DNA of 64,000 nucleotides from Cohnella baijiui (GCF_020731285.1 NZ_JAJFOW010000026.1:1-64000); one strand, 5' to 3'; shown: positions 17,205-26,415, numbered from the stretch's first letter. Notes: generated by a model from the letters alone, not told the origin. Made by a program: numbers and translations.

Positions 17205-18092
17205 ATGACCTCAAAGCTTCGAATCGGCACCCTAGTCGGCGGTCACGATGCCGCCCGCGTCATCCCGCAGATCGCGCCGCACGGCTTCGAATCGTTTTCG
17301 CTCACCTACTGGCAGTCGACGGGCTCGGCGGATCTCGCCGAAACGGCGAAGCGGGTCCGCGAGGCGATCGGCGACCGGGACATCGTCATTTCCAGCCTCG
17401 GCGTGTTCGGCAATCCGCTCACCGGAGAAGGAGACAACGCCGATACGCTCGCGAGCTGGGAGCGCCTCATCGATCACGCGCACCTGTTCGGCACCGACCT
17501 GGTCGCCGGATTTACGGGGCGGATCCCGGGCCGTCCGATCGACGAGTCGATCCCGAAGTTCGCCGAAGTATTCGGCGAGCTGTCCCGCCGGGCGGCGGAC
17601 AAGGGCGTGCGCCTGGCCTTTGAGAATTGCGACATGGGCGGCACCTGGCAGAGCGGGGACTGGAACATCGCGCACAACCCGACGGCCTGGGAGATGATGT
17701 TCAACGCGGTTCCAGCCGACAATATCGGTCTTCAATGGGAACCCTGCCATCAGATGGTCAGCTTGATCGATCCGATCCCGCAGCTGCGCAAGTGGGTAAA
17801 CAAAGTGTTCCACGTGCACGGCAAAGACGCCACGATCGCTTGGGACGTCGTGCGGGAATACGGGGTGCACGGGCCGAAGGAGTTCGTTTGGCATCGAACG
17901 CCCGGCTTCGGCGATACGAACTGGTCGGACGTCATTACGATTTTGCGCCAGGCGGGATACCGGGGAACGATCGACATCGAAGGCTGGCACGACCCCGTCT
18001 ACAAGGACGAGCTGGAAATGACCGGGCAAGTGCACGCCTTGAACTATCTTAAGCGCTGCCGCGGAGGAGACTTCGTGCCGAATCCGGTCTGA
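17205..18092 (+). CDS. Sugar phosphate isomerase/epimerase (xylose isomerase-like TIM barrel)
   Basis: This 295-residue AP-endonuclease-2-type TIM barrel shows metal-binding residues in LAFENCDMG (near 140), WEPCHQM (near 180), KVFHVHGKDA (near 204) and TIDIEGWHDPVY (near 257). Relatives include IolE, IolI and many sugar isomerases or epimerases, so the exact reaction is not fixed. AGGAG lies 12 nt before the ATG. It heads a plus-strand set with the Gfo/Idh oxidoreductase, a frequent pair in oxidation and epimerisation of uronic acids or inositols. Confidence 0.8.
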   Translation: MTSKLRIGTLVGGHDAARVIPQIAPHGFESFSLTYWQSTGSADLAETAKRVREAIGDRDIVISSLGVFGNPLTGEGDNADTLASWERLIDHAHLFGTDLVAGFTGRIPGRPIDESIPKFAEVFGELSRRAADKGVRLAFENCDMGGTWQSGDWNIAHNPTAWEMMFNAVPADNIGLQWEPCHQMVSLIDPIPQLRKWVNKVFHVHGKDATIAWDVVREYGVHGPKEFVWHRTPGFGDTNWSDVITILRQAGYRGTIDIEGWHDPVYKDELEMTGQVHALNYLKRCRGGDFVPNPV

Positions 18093-18150
18093 CGCGGCGC
18101 AATCGACGACGGATACGGAACTGGATCTCAAAATCGAACGGAGGTTGCCC

Positions 18151-19185
18151 ATGAGCACCTACAAAATCGTCGTCGCCGGATGCGGCGGCATGGCCCGTAC
18201 GTGGGTCGAATACGCGATCGCGCGGGAGGATGCGGAGATCGTCGCTCTGGTCGACATCAAGGCGGAATTCGCCCAGGCCATGGCGGACCGGTACGGGCTG
18301 GGCTCCGCAGGGATTTATACGGATCTGGCGCAAGCCATCGCGGACACGGGCGCGGATGTCGTCTTCGACGTAACCATCCCTGCGAGCCATTTTACGGTAT
18401 GCTCGACGGCGCTGCGGGCGGGCAGCCATGTATTCGGGGAAAAGCCGATGGCCGCGACGATGGCGGAGGCGCGCGAGCTGATCCGAATCGCGGACGAGAC
18501 CGGCCGATCGTTCGCCGTCATGCAGAACCGCCGATACGACGCCAATATTCGCGCGCTGCGGGGCCTGATCGCCTCTGAGACGATCGGCAAGGTCGGGTAC
18601 ATCGGCGCGGATTTCTTCATCGGCGCCCATTTCGGCGGCTTCCGGGACGCGATGGACAGCCCGCTGATCCTCGATATGGCGATCCACACGTTCGACCAAG
18701 CCCGGTTCGTCACAGGCGCCGACCCAGTCTCGGTCTACTGCCATGAGTTCAATCCTCCGGGCTCCTGGTACGCCGGCAATGCTGCCGCCATCTGCATCTA
18801 CGAGCTGTCGGACGGCTCCGTCTTCTGCTACCGCGGTTCCTGGTGCGCCGAAGGGGCGCACACGTCGTGGGAGTCCGAATGGCGCGTCACCGGAGAGCGG
18901 GGAACGGCGATCTGGGACGGCCGCGGCGCGCCCTATGCGGAAATCGTGGCGCCCGGCGATCAAGACGGCAAGTTCCACCGCGATCTGACGACCGTGTCCG
19001 CCGCTTTCGAATGGCAGGGGCGGTCCGGGCATCACGGCTGTCTGGACGAGATGTTTGCCTCCCTCTCGGAGGGACGGCGCGCCGAGACCGACTGCCGGGA
19101 CAACATCAAGAGCATGGCGATGGTGCTGGGCGCGATCGAAAGCGCGAAGACGGGCCAAAAAATCGACCTGCGCGACTATTATTAA
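18151..19185 (+). CDS. Gfo/Idh/MocA-family oxidoreductase
   Basis: This 344-residue NAD(P)-dependent enzyme has an N-terminal Rossmann fold (VVAGCGGMARTWVEYA) and the EKP motif (GEKPMAATMAEA, about residues 94-105) of the family. The C-terminal beta-sheet domain carries ILDMAIHTFDQARF with the likely catalytic D and H. It should oxidise or epimerise a sugar or cyclitol. The ATG at 18151 has GGAGG 6 nt upstream; a TTG at 18145 was rejected. It lies 58 nt after the isomerase and is closed by a terminator. Confidence 0.85.
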   Translation: MSTYKIVVAGCGGMARTWVEYAIAREDAEIVALVDIKAEFAQAMADRYGLGSAGIYTDLAQAIADTGADVVFDVTIPASHFTVCSTALRAGSHVFGEKPMAATMAEARELIRIADETGRSFAVMQNRRYDANIRALRGLIASETIGKVGYIGADFFIGAHFGGFRDAMDSPLILDMAIHTFDQARFVTGADPVSVYCHEFNPPGSWYAGNAAAICIYELSDGSVFCYRGSWCAEGAHTSWESEWRVTGERGTAIWDGRGAPYAEIVAPGDQDGKFHRDLTTVSAAFEWQGRSGHHGCLDEMFASLSEGRRAETDCRDNIKSMAMVLGAIESAKTGQKIDLRDYY

Positions 19186-19209
19186 TCCATATACAGACTA
19201 ACGGACACT

Positions 19210-19245
19210 GCCGCTGCGAAAGCCTTTTTCGCGGCGGCTTTTTTT
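19210..19245 (+). terminator. Terminator of the isomerase/oxidoreductase operon
   Basis: The stem GCCGCTGCGAAA/TTTCGCGGCGGC is followed by seven or eight T residues. Confidence 0.85.
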
Positions 19246-19307
19246 GCGGTTTGGGCGGGTTTCGCGCTCCTTTTCAAAAATTAGAAACGAACGAAAAGAA
19301 ACATAAC

Positions 19308-19336
19308 TATACATATTCGAACGAACCTACTATAAT
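19308..19336 (+). promoter_or_regulatory. Candidate promoter of the GH88 gene
   Basis: A perfect TATAAT (19331-19336) follows TATACA (19308-19313, four of six matches to TTGACA) with a 17-bp spacer, in an AT-rich gap 48 bp before the start codon. Confidence 0.5.
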
Positions 19337-19384
19337 CCTTGGTAGAACATCCATCCACTATCGAAACGCAAGGGAGAGATCGAG

Positions 19385-20530
19385 ATGAGTCATTGGTCGG
19401 CGGCCATCGAAGACGCCTTGGGCAAAACGCGACGCAACATCGGCCTGTTCGGGGACGCGTTCCCGCATGTCAGCACGGACGGCGAAGGGGGCCGGCGGTA
19501 CTCGACGAACCTGAATCCGAATACCGATTGGACGGACGGCTTTTGGTCGGGCATCCTCTGGCTGTCCTATCAATACAGCGGCGACGAGGCTTTCCGGTCG
19601 GCGGCGGCCCGCACGGTGGAGAGCTTCCGGCAGCGGCTGGCGGGCGATCTCGCGCTCGATCATCACGATATCGGCTTCCTCTATTCGCTGTCGGCTAAGG
19701 CGCAGTGGATCGTGGAAAAGGACGAATCCGCCCGCAGACTGGCGCTCGACGCCGCGGACAAGCTGATGTCGCGGTTCCGCGAGAAGGGACAATACATTCA
19801 GGCTTGGGGACCGGAAGGCGACCCCGTCAATGGCGGACGCATCATCATCGACTGCTTGATGAACCTGCCGCTTCTTTACTGGGCGTACGAGCAGACCGGT
19901 GAAGAGCGCTACCGCCGCACGGCGATCGTTCATGCCGACAAGAGCCGGCGCTACCTGGTGCGGGGCGACGATTCCTCCTACCATACGTTCCACTTCAAGC
20001 CCGAAACGGGGGAGCCGATCGGCGGCGACACCCACCAGGGCTACACGAACGGCTCGACCTGGACACGCGGGCAAGCTTGGGGGATCTACGGCTTTGCGCT
20101 TTCGTACCGCTATTCGCGCGATCCGCTGTATCTCGAGACGTCGAAGCGGCTGGCCAAGTATTTTTTGGAGCGGCTGCCCGAAGACGGCGTCGTCTATTGG
20201 GATTTCAATGCGCCGGTGAACGCGGAGACCTACCGGGACAGCTCCGCCTCGGCGATCGCGTCGGCCGGCATTCTGGAGCTGCTCGGCCATCTCGAAGCGT
20301 CGGACCCGGACCGCGGGCTGCTGGAAGAAGGGCTGCAACGCTCCATGACGTCGCTCGTCCGCCACTATGCGACGATCGGGGACGACGGCCGGGAAGGCTT
20401 TATCAAGCGCGGCTCCTATCATGTGCTCGGCAACTTTTCGCCGGACGATCTGACGATATGGGGCGATTACTTCTATCTGGAAGCGCTCATGCGTCTCGAA
20501 CGCGGCATGACCGGCTACTGGTACGCTTAA
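19385..20530 (+). CDS. GH88 unsaturated glucuronyl/rhamnogalacturonyl hydrolase
   Basis: This 381-residue (alpha/alpha)6-barrel enzyme removes the unsaturated uronic residue left at oligosaccharide ends by polysaccharide lyases. Two catalytic aspartates are visible as D95 (HHDIGFLYS) and D156 (GGRIIIDCLMN); their spacing of 61 equals that of D88 and D149 in the Bacillus sp. GL1 enzyme. The ATG has GGGAGAGATCG upstream. No signal peptide is present, so it acts in the cytoplasm on imported disaccharides, but no transporter or lyase is adjacent. It has its own promoter and terminator although it follows the isomerase operon. Confidence 0.9.
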   Translation: MSHWSAAIEDALGKTRRNIGLFGDAFPHVSTDGEGGRRYSTNLNPNTDWTDGFWSGILWLSYQYSGDEAFRSAAARTVESFRQRLAGDLALDHHDIGFLYSLSAKAQWIVEKDESARRLALDAADKLMSRFREKGQYIQAWGPEGDPVNGGRIIIDCLMNLPLLYWAYEQTGEERYRRTAIVHADKSRRYLVRGDDSSYHTFHFKPETGEPIGGDTHQGYTNGSTWTRGQAWGIYGFALSYRYSRDPLYLETSKRLAKYFLERLPEDGVVYWDFNAPVNAETYRDSSASAIASAGILELLGHLEASDPDRGLLEEGLQRSMTSLVRHYATIGDDGREGFIKRGSYHVLGNFSPDDLTIWGDYFYLEALMRLERGMTGYWYA

Positions 20531-20562
20531 CGCCCTCATAGATCAAGATGGAACGAAACTCT

Positions 20563-20583
20563 GCCCGCCTCGGCGGGCTTTTT
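20563..20583 (+). terminator. Terminator after GH88
   Basis: The stem GCCCGCC/GGCGGGC with a 2-nt core loop is followed by five T residues. Confidence 0.85.
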
Positions 20584-20659
20584 GCGTTGAATAGGGCTTC
20601 CTTGGGCCGGCGCCTTCGCCTCTTTGCAACCGCTGTACTGTCCAGCTCGTCCGCCCGCA

Positions 20660-20665
20660 TATAAT
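20660..20665 (+). promoter_or_regulatory. Candidate -10 element of the nfeD-SPFH operon
   Basis: A perfect TATAAT lies 38 bp upstream of the TTG start. The -35 region (near 20637) is poor, so an alternative or activated promoter is possible. Confidence 0.35.
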
Positions 20666-20703
20666 CGTAGAAGAATGTCCACGCACGAAAGGGGAGCCCC
20701 CGC

Positions 20704-21144
20704 TTGGAAGCATGGACGATTTGGCTCATCGTCGGCATCGCGCTCGTCATTCTGGAGATGGTGTCGCTCACGTTTTATCTGCTCTGCCTCGGCGTAGGCG
20801 CGCTAGCAGGCGCGCTCGTCGCCGGGCTCGCGCCGGACGGGGGCGGGCTATGGCCGTATCTCGCCGCGGCTGCGGTGGCCGTCGTGCTGGCCGTATTCGC
20901 CAGGCGGCTCACCGGCCGTTGGCATAAAGGCCCGGGATACCGGGATGCGATCGAAGAGTTGGTCGGCATGGTAGGCGTCGTCGTGGAGGAGATCGCCCCC
21001 GGCAATCCGGGGATCGTCCGGATCGGCAGCGAGACCTGGAGCGCGAGTGCCGGAGAACGGATCGCGGCGGGCGAAACGGTCGTCGTTCTGAAGCGGGGTA
21101 CGACCACGCTGGAAGTCGCGAGAAGAACGGGAGGAGAAGCGTAG
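20704..21144 (+). CDS. NfeD-family membrane protein (short form)
   Basis: This 146-residue protein has two or three N-terminal membrane helices (about 5-25, 28-44 and 50-66) and a C-terminal OB-fold (MVGVVVEEIAPGNPGIVRIG onward). It lacks the N-terminal ClpP-like protease domain of long NfeD. The NfeD1b form partners SPFH proteins encoded beside it, as here. The TTG start has AAAGGGGAG 7 nt upstream. The stop TAG abuts the ATG of the SPFH gene, so the two are translationally coupled. Confidence 0.85.
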   Translation: MEAWTIWLIVGIALVILEMVSLTFYLLCLGVGALAGALVAGLAPDGGGLWPYLAAAAVAVVLAVFARRLTGRWHKGPGYRDAIEELVGMVGVVVEEIAPGNPGIVRIGSETWSASAGERIAAGETVVVLKRGTTTLEVARRTGGEA

Positions 21145-22071
21145 ATGGGCCTGGTGATCGCGATCGTCGTCATTGTGCTGGCAGTCGCCTTTGTCGGATT
21201 CTCGCTCAAAATCGTTCCGCAGCAAAAAGTAGGCGTCGTCGAGCGGCTCGGCAAGTACAATCGGCTGCTGACCCCGGGCGTAAACGTCCTCGTCCCGTTC
21301 GTTGATTACGTACGCCTGTACCACGATCTTCGCATCCAGCAGGCGCACGTGCCCCCGCAAACCGTCATCACCAAGGACAACGTGCAGGTGCAGATCGACA
21401 CGATTATCTTCTACCAGGTCGTCGCGCCGGAGGAAGCGACGTACGGCATCTCCGACTACGTGTCGGGCGTCCGCAACATCACGACCGCTACGCTGCGCCA
21501 GATCATCGGCAAGCTCGAGCTCGACGAAACGCTGTCCGGGCGGGAGCGCATCTCGACCGAGATTCGACTTGCCCTGGACGAAGCGACTGAGAAGTGGGGC
21601 GTGCGCATCGAACGCGTGGAAGTAATCGACATCAAGCCGCCGTCCGACATCCAGGACGCGATGGATAAGCAGATGAAGGCCGAGCGCAGCAAGCGCGCGA
21701 TCGTCCTGGAAGCCGAAGCCGCCAAGCAGGATATGATTCTCCGGGCGGAGGGCGACAAGCAGAGCAAGATTCTGAAGGCCGAAGGCGACAAGGAAGCCCG
21801 CATCCGCGAAGCGGAAGGCCTCCGGCAAGCGCAAGAGCTCGAAGCGCAGGGCCGGGCGAAGGCGATCCAGGCAATCGCGGAAGCGGAAAAGCAGCGGATC
21901 GAGCTGCTTCGCGCGGCGGATATGGATGAGAACGTGCTGGCGTACAAGTCGTTCGAAGCGCTGTCCGAAATCGCCAAAGGACCGGCCAACAAAGTGTTCC
22001 TGCCGTCCAAAGCGGTCGAATCGCTTGGCAGCGTAGGGGCGATCGGAGAGCTGTTCAGGCCGGCCAAGTGA
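21145..22071 (+). CDS. SPFH/Band 7 family protein (stomatin/QmcA-like)
   Basis: This 308-residue protein has one N-terminal membrane helix (1-20), an SPFH domain (about 20-190, KIVPQQKVGVVERLGKYNR) and a C-terminal helical region rich in Ala, Glu and Lys (190-265) that should form a coiled coil. Such proteins build ring-shaped membrane microdomain scaffolds. It directly follows NfeD with GGAGGAG 8 nt before the ATG. The length fits QmcA or slipin forms rather than floT (about 500 aa). Confidence 0.9.
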   Translation: MGLVIAIVVIVLAVAFVGFSLKIVPQQKVGVVERLGKYNRLLTPGVNVLVPFVDYVRLYHDLRIQQAHVPPQTVITKDNVQVQIDTIIFYQVVAPEEATYGISDYVSGVRNITTATLRQIIGKLELDETLSGRERISTEIRLALDEATEKWGVRIERVEVIDIKPPSDIQDAMDKQMKAERSKRAIVLEAEAAKQDMILRAEGDKQSKILKAEGDKEARIREAEGLRQAQELEAQGRAKAIQAIAEAEKQRIELLRAADMDENVLAYKSFEALSEIAKGPANKVFLPSKAVESLGSVGAIGELFRPAK

Positions 22072-22170
22072 GGGGCTTGATGGCGCGCAGGGGAATGGCG
22101 ATATCATCGGACTGATCGGCATCGGATTGACCGTATAGAAGGTCGGGGTATGGCAGAACGGCAGAAGAAA

Positions 22171-22202
22171 GGCATCCCTCCGTCGGAGCGCGGGGGGATG
22201 CC
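22171..22202 (-). terminator. Hairpin beyond the BNR-repeat gene
   Basis: The stem GGCATCCCTCCG/GGGGGGATGCC is followed on the minus strand by the short T-rich TTTCTTCT, 48 nt after the stop. It is a likely terminator for the minus strand. Confidence 0.55.
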
Positions 22203-22249
22203 TGAGTGGCGTTGCTGCGGAAAGCCGGGAAATGGCCGGGCGAGCCGCC

Positions 22250-23521
22250 TTACGGCATCGGCGTCCGGTCGTGCCAGACGGCGCCGCCGTCGCTCGTATG
22301 GAGCAGCAGCCGGCCCTCGGGACGGTCCGGGTTCATGGCGATGACCCAGCCTTCGCGGGGACGGATCAAGTCGCTGTCCTCCACGCTGACGAGCCGCGCG
22401 TCCGGCGCTTTGGAGAACGTGAGGCCCCCGTCGCCGGTGCGCATCAGTCCGCCTTCGACCGGGCCGGCGCCGACGCTGAGCGGAATCCAGCCGATTGCCG
22501 GGTCCGCGAAATCGAGCTTGACGGGGTAAGGGCGAATGCCCGGAAGCTTGTCGTTGCGCAGCTTCCATGCGGCGCCCCCGTCCTCCGAGGCGTACAGTTG
22601 AGCCGCATGGGTGTCGGGATTCGCGAACAACGCGAAGCCAATCTTCGCATCGGTAAACTGGATGTCGACGGGGGACCATTCGCCGCTCAGGTTCGGGGCG
22701 GAAGACAGGCGGGACCAGTGGCTTCCGCCGTCCCGCGTTTGCCAGATCGCGGTGCGGCAATCGGCGTTCGGCTCCGCGGGAACCGCGCCCCGCGCGGGAC
22801 AAGCGCCGCCGATCCGGCCGACCGCGTAGCCCGTATCCGGGGAGACGAACGAAAGGCGGTAGGGAGAAGCCTGCTTGTCCGGGATGGAGACATCCATCCA
22901 GTTGCGGCCCATGTCGTCGCTGCGGAGGATCCGCGAGCCGGCGCGGACGATCGCCTGCTTCGCATTGAGCGCCTGAACCTCGATGCCGGCCCCGCTCGGG
23001 TCGGCGTAAGCGTCCGCGTATTGTTCTCCCCACTTGGCGCCGCCGTTGTCGGTGTGCAAAATGGCAAACCGGCCGCAGACGGTTTCCCCGCTTTGCGTTC
23101 CGCAATTTTGAAGACCGACGACGTAGCCGTGTTTGCGGTCGCCGAACGAGAAAGCCGCCTGCTCCACCCCAGGCACGAGATAGGATCGCCAGCGTTGGCC
23201 TGCATCCTTGGTCTGCCAAATGCGGGTTGTCGCGGCTTGGTCGGAGCCCATCCCGAGGGTCCAGCCCGTACGGATATCGACGAATTGCACGACCGTCAGC
23301 CGAAGGGGAGCCGTTTGCGGGCTCGAAGGCGCCGGCGCCGGGCGCGGATCCGGAGCGTTTTGGAGAGTGTCGGCCTTTGCGGCTGCATGTCCAGCTAGGC
23401 CATCGCCTGTTGCGTTCGCTTGCGAACGGAGCTGCGCGTGGGTTTCGCCCGCCGCGGCAGCTTGCACGAGCCAAACCGCGAGCATCAGAGGCGCCAGCAG
23501 GAGCGCCATTTTTTTCGTCAT
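22250..23521 (-). CDS. Secreted BNR/Ycf48-like beta-propeller protein
   Basis: This 423-residue protein has a signal peptide (1-24) and a low-complexity Ala/Pro linker (about 45-70). Repeated Asp-box-type motifs then follow: WQTKDAGQRWRSY, LHTDNGGAKWGEQ, LRSDDMGRNWMDV, WQTRDGGSHWSRL, YASEDGGAAWKLR, MRTGDGGLTFSKA and LHTSDGGAVWHDR. This gives a propeller like sialidase/sortilin or Ycf48 folds. It probably acts at the cell surface as a binding protein; no catalytic sialidase residues are evident. AAGGAG is 14 nt from the ATG, rather far. Two cysteines (in LQNCGTQSGETVCG) could form a disulphide. Confidence 0.8.
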   Translation of the reverse strand: MTKKMALLLAPLMLAVWLVQAAAAGETHAQLRSQANATGDGLAGHAAAKADTLQNAPDPRPAPAPSSPQTAPLRLTVVQFVDIRTGWTLGMGSDQAATTRIWQTKDAGQRWRSYLVPGVEQAAFSFGDRKHGYVVGLQNCGTQSGETVCGRFAILHTDNGGAKWGEQYADAYADPSGAGIEVQALNAKQAIVRAGSRILRSDDMGRNWMDVSIPDKQASPYRLSFVSPDTGYAVGRIGGACPARGAVPAEPNADCRTAIWQTRDGGSHWSRLSSAPNLSGEWSPVDIQFTDAKIGFALFANPDTHAAQLYASEDGGAAWKLRNDKLPGIRPYPVKLDFADPAIGWIPLSVGAGPVEGGLMRTGDGGLTFSKAPDARLVSVEDSDLIRPREGWVIAMNPDRPEGRLLLHTSDGGAVWHDRTPMP

Positions 23522-23681
23522 CGTCGTTGTTCCAACTCCTTGATGTTGGTGGTCTCAAAGCGAGGTCCGTCGGACCCTAGCATTGCCAATCGCGGCATCC
23601 GCCAAACCGACGGTTGCGCACCCGCCGCGCATCCATTACGATGAGGAGGAGAAGACAGCGGTTACAGGAGGTTTTGATTCG

Positions 23682-24473
23682 ATGGCGCTTATTCATTGCA
23701 ATTACGGGTCGGAGACGCTCGGCTTGTCCGTCTCCATGGACGTGATCCTGCCCGAACGCAGCTTTCATCAAGCCAAGCAGAACGGCACGATCGGACAAGG
23801 AGAGAAGTACCCGGTACTATACCTGCTGCACGGTCTGTCGGACGACCATACGATCTGGCAGCGCCGGACGTCGATCGAGCGGTATGTCAGCGGGATGAAT
23901 CTGGCCGTCGTCATGCCGACCGTTTATCGCGGATTCTACACGGATATGAAGCAAGGCTACGCGTATTGGACGTTCATCAGCGAAGAACTGCCCCATATCG
24001 CCCAGACGCTGTTCCCGCTGTCCGACCGCCGCGAAGATACGTTCGTTGCAGGGTTGTCCATGGGCGGCTACGGCGCGTTTAAGCTGGGCTTGCGCCGTCC
24101 CGACCGCTTCGCGGCGGCCGCCAGCCTTTCCGGCGCGCTGGACATTCTGACGCTTGATGCGGACGAAGCGCCCCTCGCTCGGCGCGAATACGCGAACGTA
24201 TTCGGCGACCGCGACGCGGCGGAAGGCGGCGACGACGATCTGCTGGCGGCGGCGACGCGGCTGAAGCAATCCGGCGCGGCGGCGCCAAAGCTGTTCCAAT
24301 GCTGCGGGACCGAGGATTTCCTGTACGCGGACAATCAGCGCTTCCTCGCGCATGCCCGCGATCTGGGGCTGGACCTGACGTACGAGGAAGAGCCGGGCGA
24401 TCACGATTGGGGCTACTGGGATAAGAAGATCCAGCGCGTGCTGGAATGGCTGCCGTTGGAGAAGCGTAGTTGA
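23682..24473 (+). CDS. Esterase (S-formylglutathione hydrolase/tributyrin esterase type)
   Basis: This 263-residue alpha/beta hydrolase of the esterase-D group carries the nucleophile motif GLSMGG (S126), an oxyanion segment YLLHGLSDDH near 47, and a late acid (GTEDFLYADN) and histidine (PGDHDWGYW). Its relatives hydrolyse short-chain esters. The ATG at 23682 has AGGAGG 10 nt upstream; the frame is open further upstream without a good site. It is cytoplasmic. Confidence 0.85.
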   Translation: MALIHCNYGSETLGLSVSMDVILPERSFHQAKQNGTIGQGEKYPVLYLLHGLSDDHTIWQRRTSIERYVSGMNLAVVMPTVYRGFYTDMKQGYAYWTFISEELPHIAQTLFPLSDRREDTFVAGLSMGGYGAFKLGLRRPDRFAAAASLSGALDILTLDADEAPLARREYANVFGDRDAAEGGDDDLLAAATRLKQSGAAAPKLFQCCGTEDFLYADNQRFLAHARDLGLDLTYEEEPGDHDWGYWDKKIQRVLEWLPLEKRS

Positions 24474-24491
24474 ACGTTGTGGGGAAAAGCG

Positions 24492-24528
24492 AAAGTGCCG
24501 CGTCTTGGAAAGACGGCGGCACTTTTTT
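24492..24528 (+). terminator. Terminator after the esterase gene
   Basis: The stem AAGTGCCGCGTCTT pairs with AGACGGCGGCACTT and is followed by T residues. Confidence 0.85.
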
Positions 24529-24749
24529 GTGCATTCATATTACAAGTTTTAGAAAAAATGGATCATGGTTAAGGAGGCAATAATGTTCCGGAGATAAATT
24601 CGGGCAAAGTTCTAGAGAATGAGAAGCGATAGAGAATGTCACTTAATTATTTGGAAAAAAGGTATATTTAAATTTAATTATACAAAAAAAGGTTTAAAAA
24701 TGGTATTGTTTGGATGTAGTGATTAAATGAGTAGAAAGGAATGATATTA

Positions 24750-25812
24750 ATGAGCAAGAAGTTTTTATTGTTAGTTTGTACTTTGCTTTTCTTTTTGACT
24801 GTGCCAACTGCCTATGGAACAGGCCAAAGTAACTCTGCGAAAGATAACCTTGTGCCTTTTGACGAAGCTCAATTAGTTGCACAAAAGTTTCTGACACAAT
24901 CAATTTACAGAGATACTTGGAATCTATCAAACTTATCTTTCGTTGAACCCCTATATGGGATTGAAGAAGAATTGCTTGGATATGCATTCAATGTAAGCAA
25001 AGGAACAGGGATCGTAGGGCATATAATTGTGTCATCCACTAAGGATAGGGGGCCAATCTTGCAATTCGGAGATAAAGGTCTTTCTGATCCAATTGAAGGA
25101 AGGAAGGGATACTTGATAAACGGAATCATTCATGCCCCAAGTGCCGCTGATATATTTAGTAAAGCAGCTTCACTTGGAATTTCTATAAAACCATTGGCCA
25201 AGACGCCAGATAGTAGCAGGAAAGAATGGAGTACGTTGTATTCTAGCAGTTCTACTTTTGCTGATCCTATTTCAAAAGAGCTTGCCGTAACAAGAGTATG
25301 GCAAAGGTTATCTGGCATAAACAATCCCAGTTCATCTTGCGGCCCTGCAACTGGAACAATGATTACGAATTATTTAAAATCTAAGGGACATAATGTGCGG
25401 AATTCAACATACTATGGAGGAAATTCAGATTTAGTAAATCACCTGTATACTGAAATGAAATCGGGTATATTTGGGACCAGCTTGACCGATTTTATGCTGG
25501 GTTTACTTACTCATTTGCGCCATGATGGAGAGCGCTGGGTTGCTACCGATTATAGGGGGACGAACGAAATGGCTTGGTATGCTTATAAATGAGGATTTAC
25601 CTATTGGGATTCGATTTGATTACTGGGTCTCAGATACCACATATACAAACTATCATTTCGTTGCTGGTGTTGGATATGTGTTATATTCACAGAACTATTT
25701 TGGCTTTAAAGATCCTGATGGCGGCCAAAACAACACAGGGACAATATGGAAGCTATGGAGTGATAACGACCAAGATATCGGCTTTGCAGCATTGTTTAAA
25801 CAAAAAAACTAA
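24750..25812 (+). pseudogene. Secreted C39-like cysteine peptidase, interrupted by a frameshift
   Basis: The first part (24750-25592) encodes a signal peptide (1-23), a propeptide-like domain (about 35-110, resembling the pro-region of C10/C47 secreted proteases) and the nucleophile motif PSSSCGPATGTM (C187). The frame then ends at 25592. The rest of the domain, with the catalytic histidine in NYHFVAGVGY and FKDPDGG, continues in another frame to 25812. One surplus G in the GGGGG run at 25555-25559 would explain the shift. Either the gene is dead, the run is phase-variable, or the base is a sequencing error. AAAGGA lies 9 nt before the ATG at 24750. The gene is far more AT-rich than its neighbours. 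Confidence 0.7.
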
Positions 25813-25824
25813 CGGGGTGTATCC

Positions 25825-26304
25825 TTGCTTCAAAAGAAAAAGATGATGCTACCAGGACTATTCCTTCTCAGTTTGATTTTGTTATTTCTTGTTGACCGCT
25901 TTACGCTGGTTTATAAAGGCGAAGGGGTATCGGGCAATGGGAATATCGGACTCCTATTCATAGTGTTATTCATTCCCGTATATGCTTCATTTTTGTATCT
26001 TCTATTTCAGCTATTGGCCGAGAATCGACGCGTCAAGTACATCGCCAATCTATGGCTGTCAATTGGCTTAATATTGCTTCTAGGAGCGTTTATTTACGCT
26101 CAGATTCACTTGATAAGAGACACGATTCACCAATTGGGGGGATGGACAGACCATCCGAATTCCATTATTTATCGTTATCCATTCGTCAACCAATACACAA
26201 ACCGATTATTTGTAAACGAATATACGTTTGCAATCGGAATCCTAATTACGATTCTTTTTCGAAGTTTGGTGGGTTGGATCGCAAAAAAGCAAGACGAGAA
26301 ATGA
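25825..26304 (+). CDS. Hypothetical membrane protein in the AT-rich island
   Basis: This 159-residue protein has four hydrophobic segments (about 8-26, 42-64, 73-92 and 134-152) and a hydrophilic loop between the last two (TDHPNSIIYRYPFVNQYTNR). It is not recognised. The TTG start has GGGGTG 5 nt upstream, 12 nt after the disrupted peptidase, so the two form a unit. Base composition is AT-rich like the peptidase, in contrast to the surroundings. It might be an immunity or accessory partner of the peptidase; this is speculation from position only. Confidence 0.55.
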   Translation: MLQKKKMMLPGLFLLSLILLFLVDRFTLVYKGEGVSGNGNIGLLFIVLFIPVYASFLYLLFQLLAENRRVKYIANLWLSIGLILLLGAFIYAQIHLIRDTIHQLGGWTDHPNSIIYRYPFVNQYTNRLFVNEYTFAIGILITILFRSLVGWIAKKQDEK

Positions 26305-26366
26305 TAGGCATTGACGAATTCTTCCAGCCATGCTAAATTAGTTTTACAATTCATTCGGCAAAGCGG

Positions 26367-26415
26367 AAGCACCGCGAATTTCGATGCGCGTCATCGGGAT
26401 TTGCGGTGCTTTTTG
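26367..26415 (+). terminator. Terminator between the AT-rich island and the Tad operon
   Basis: The stem AAGCACCGCGAATT/GATTTGCGGTGCT is followed by five T residues. It separates the two transcription units. Confidence 0.75.
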
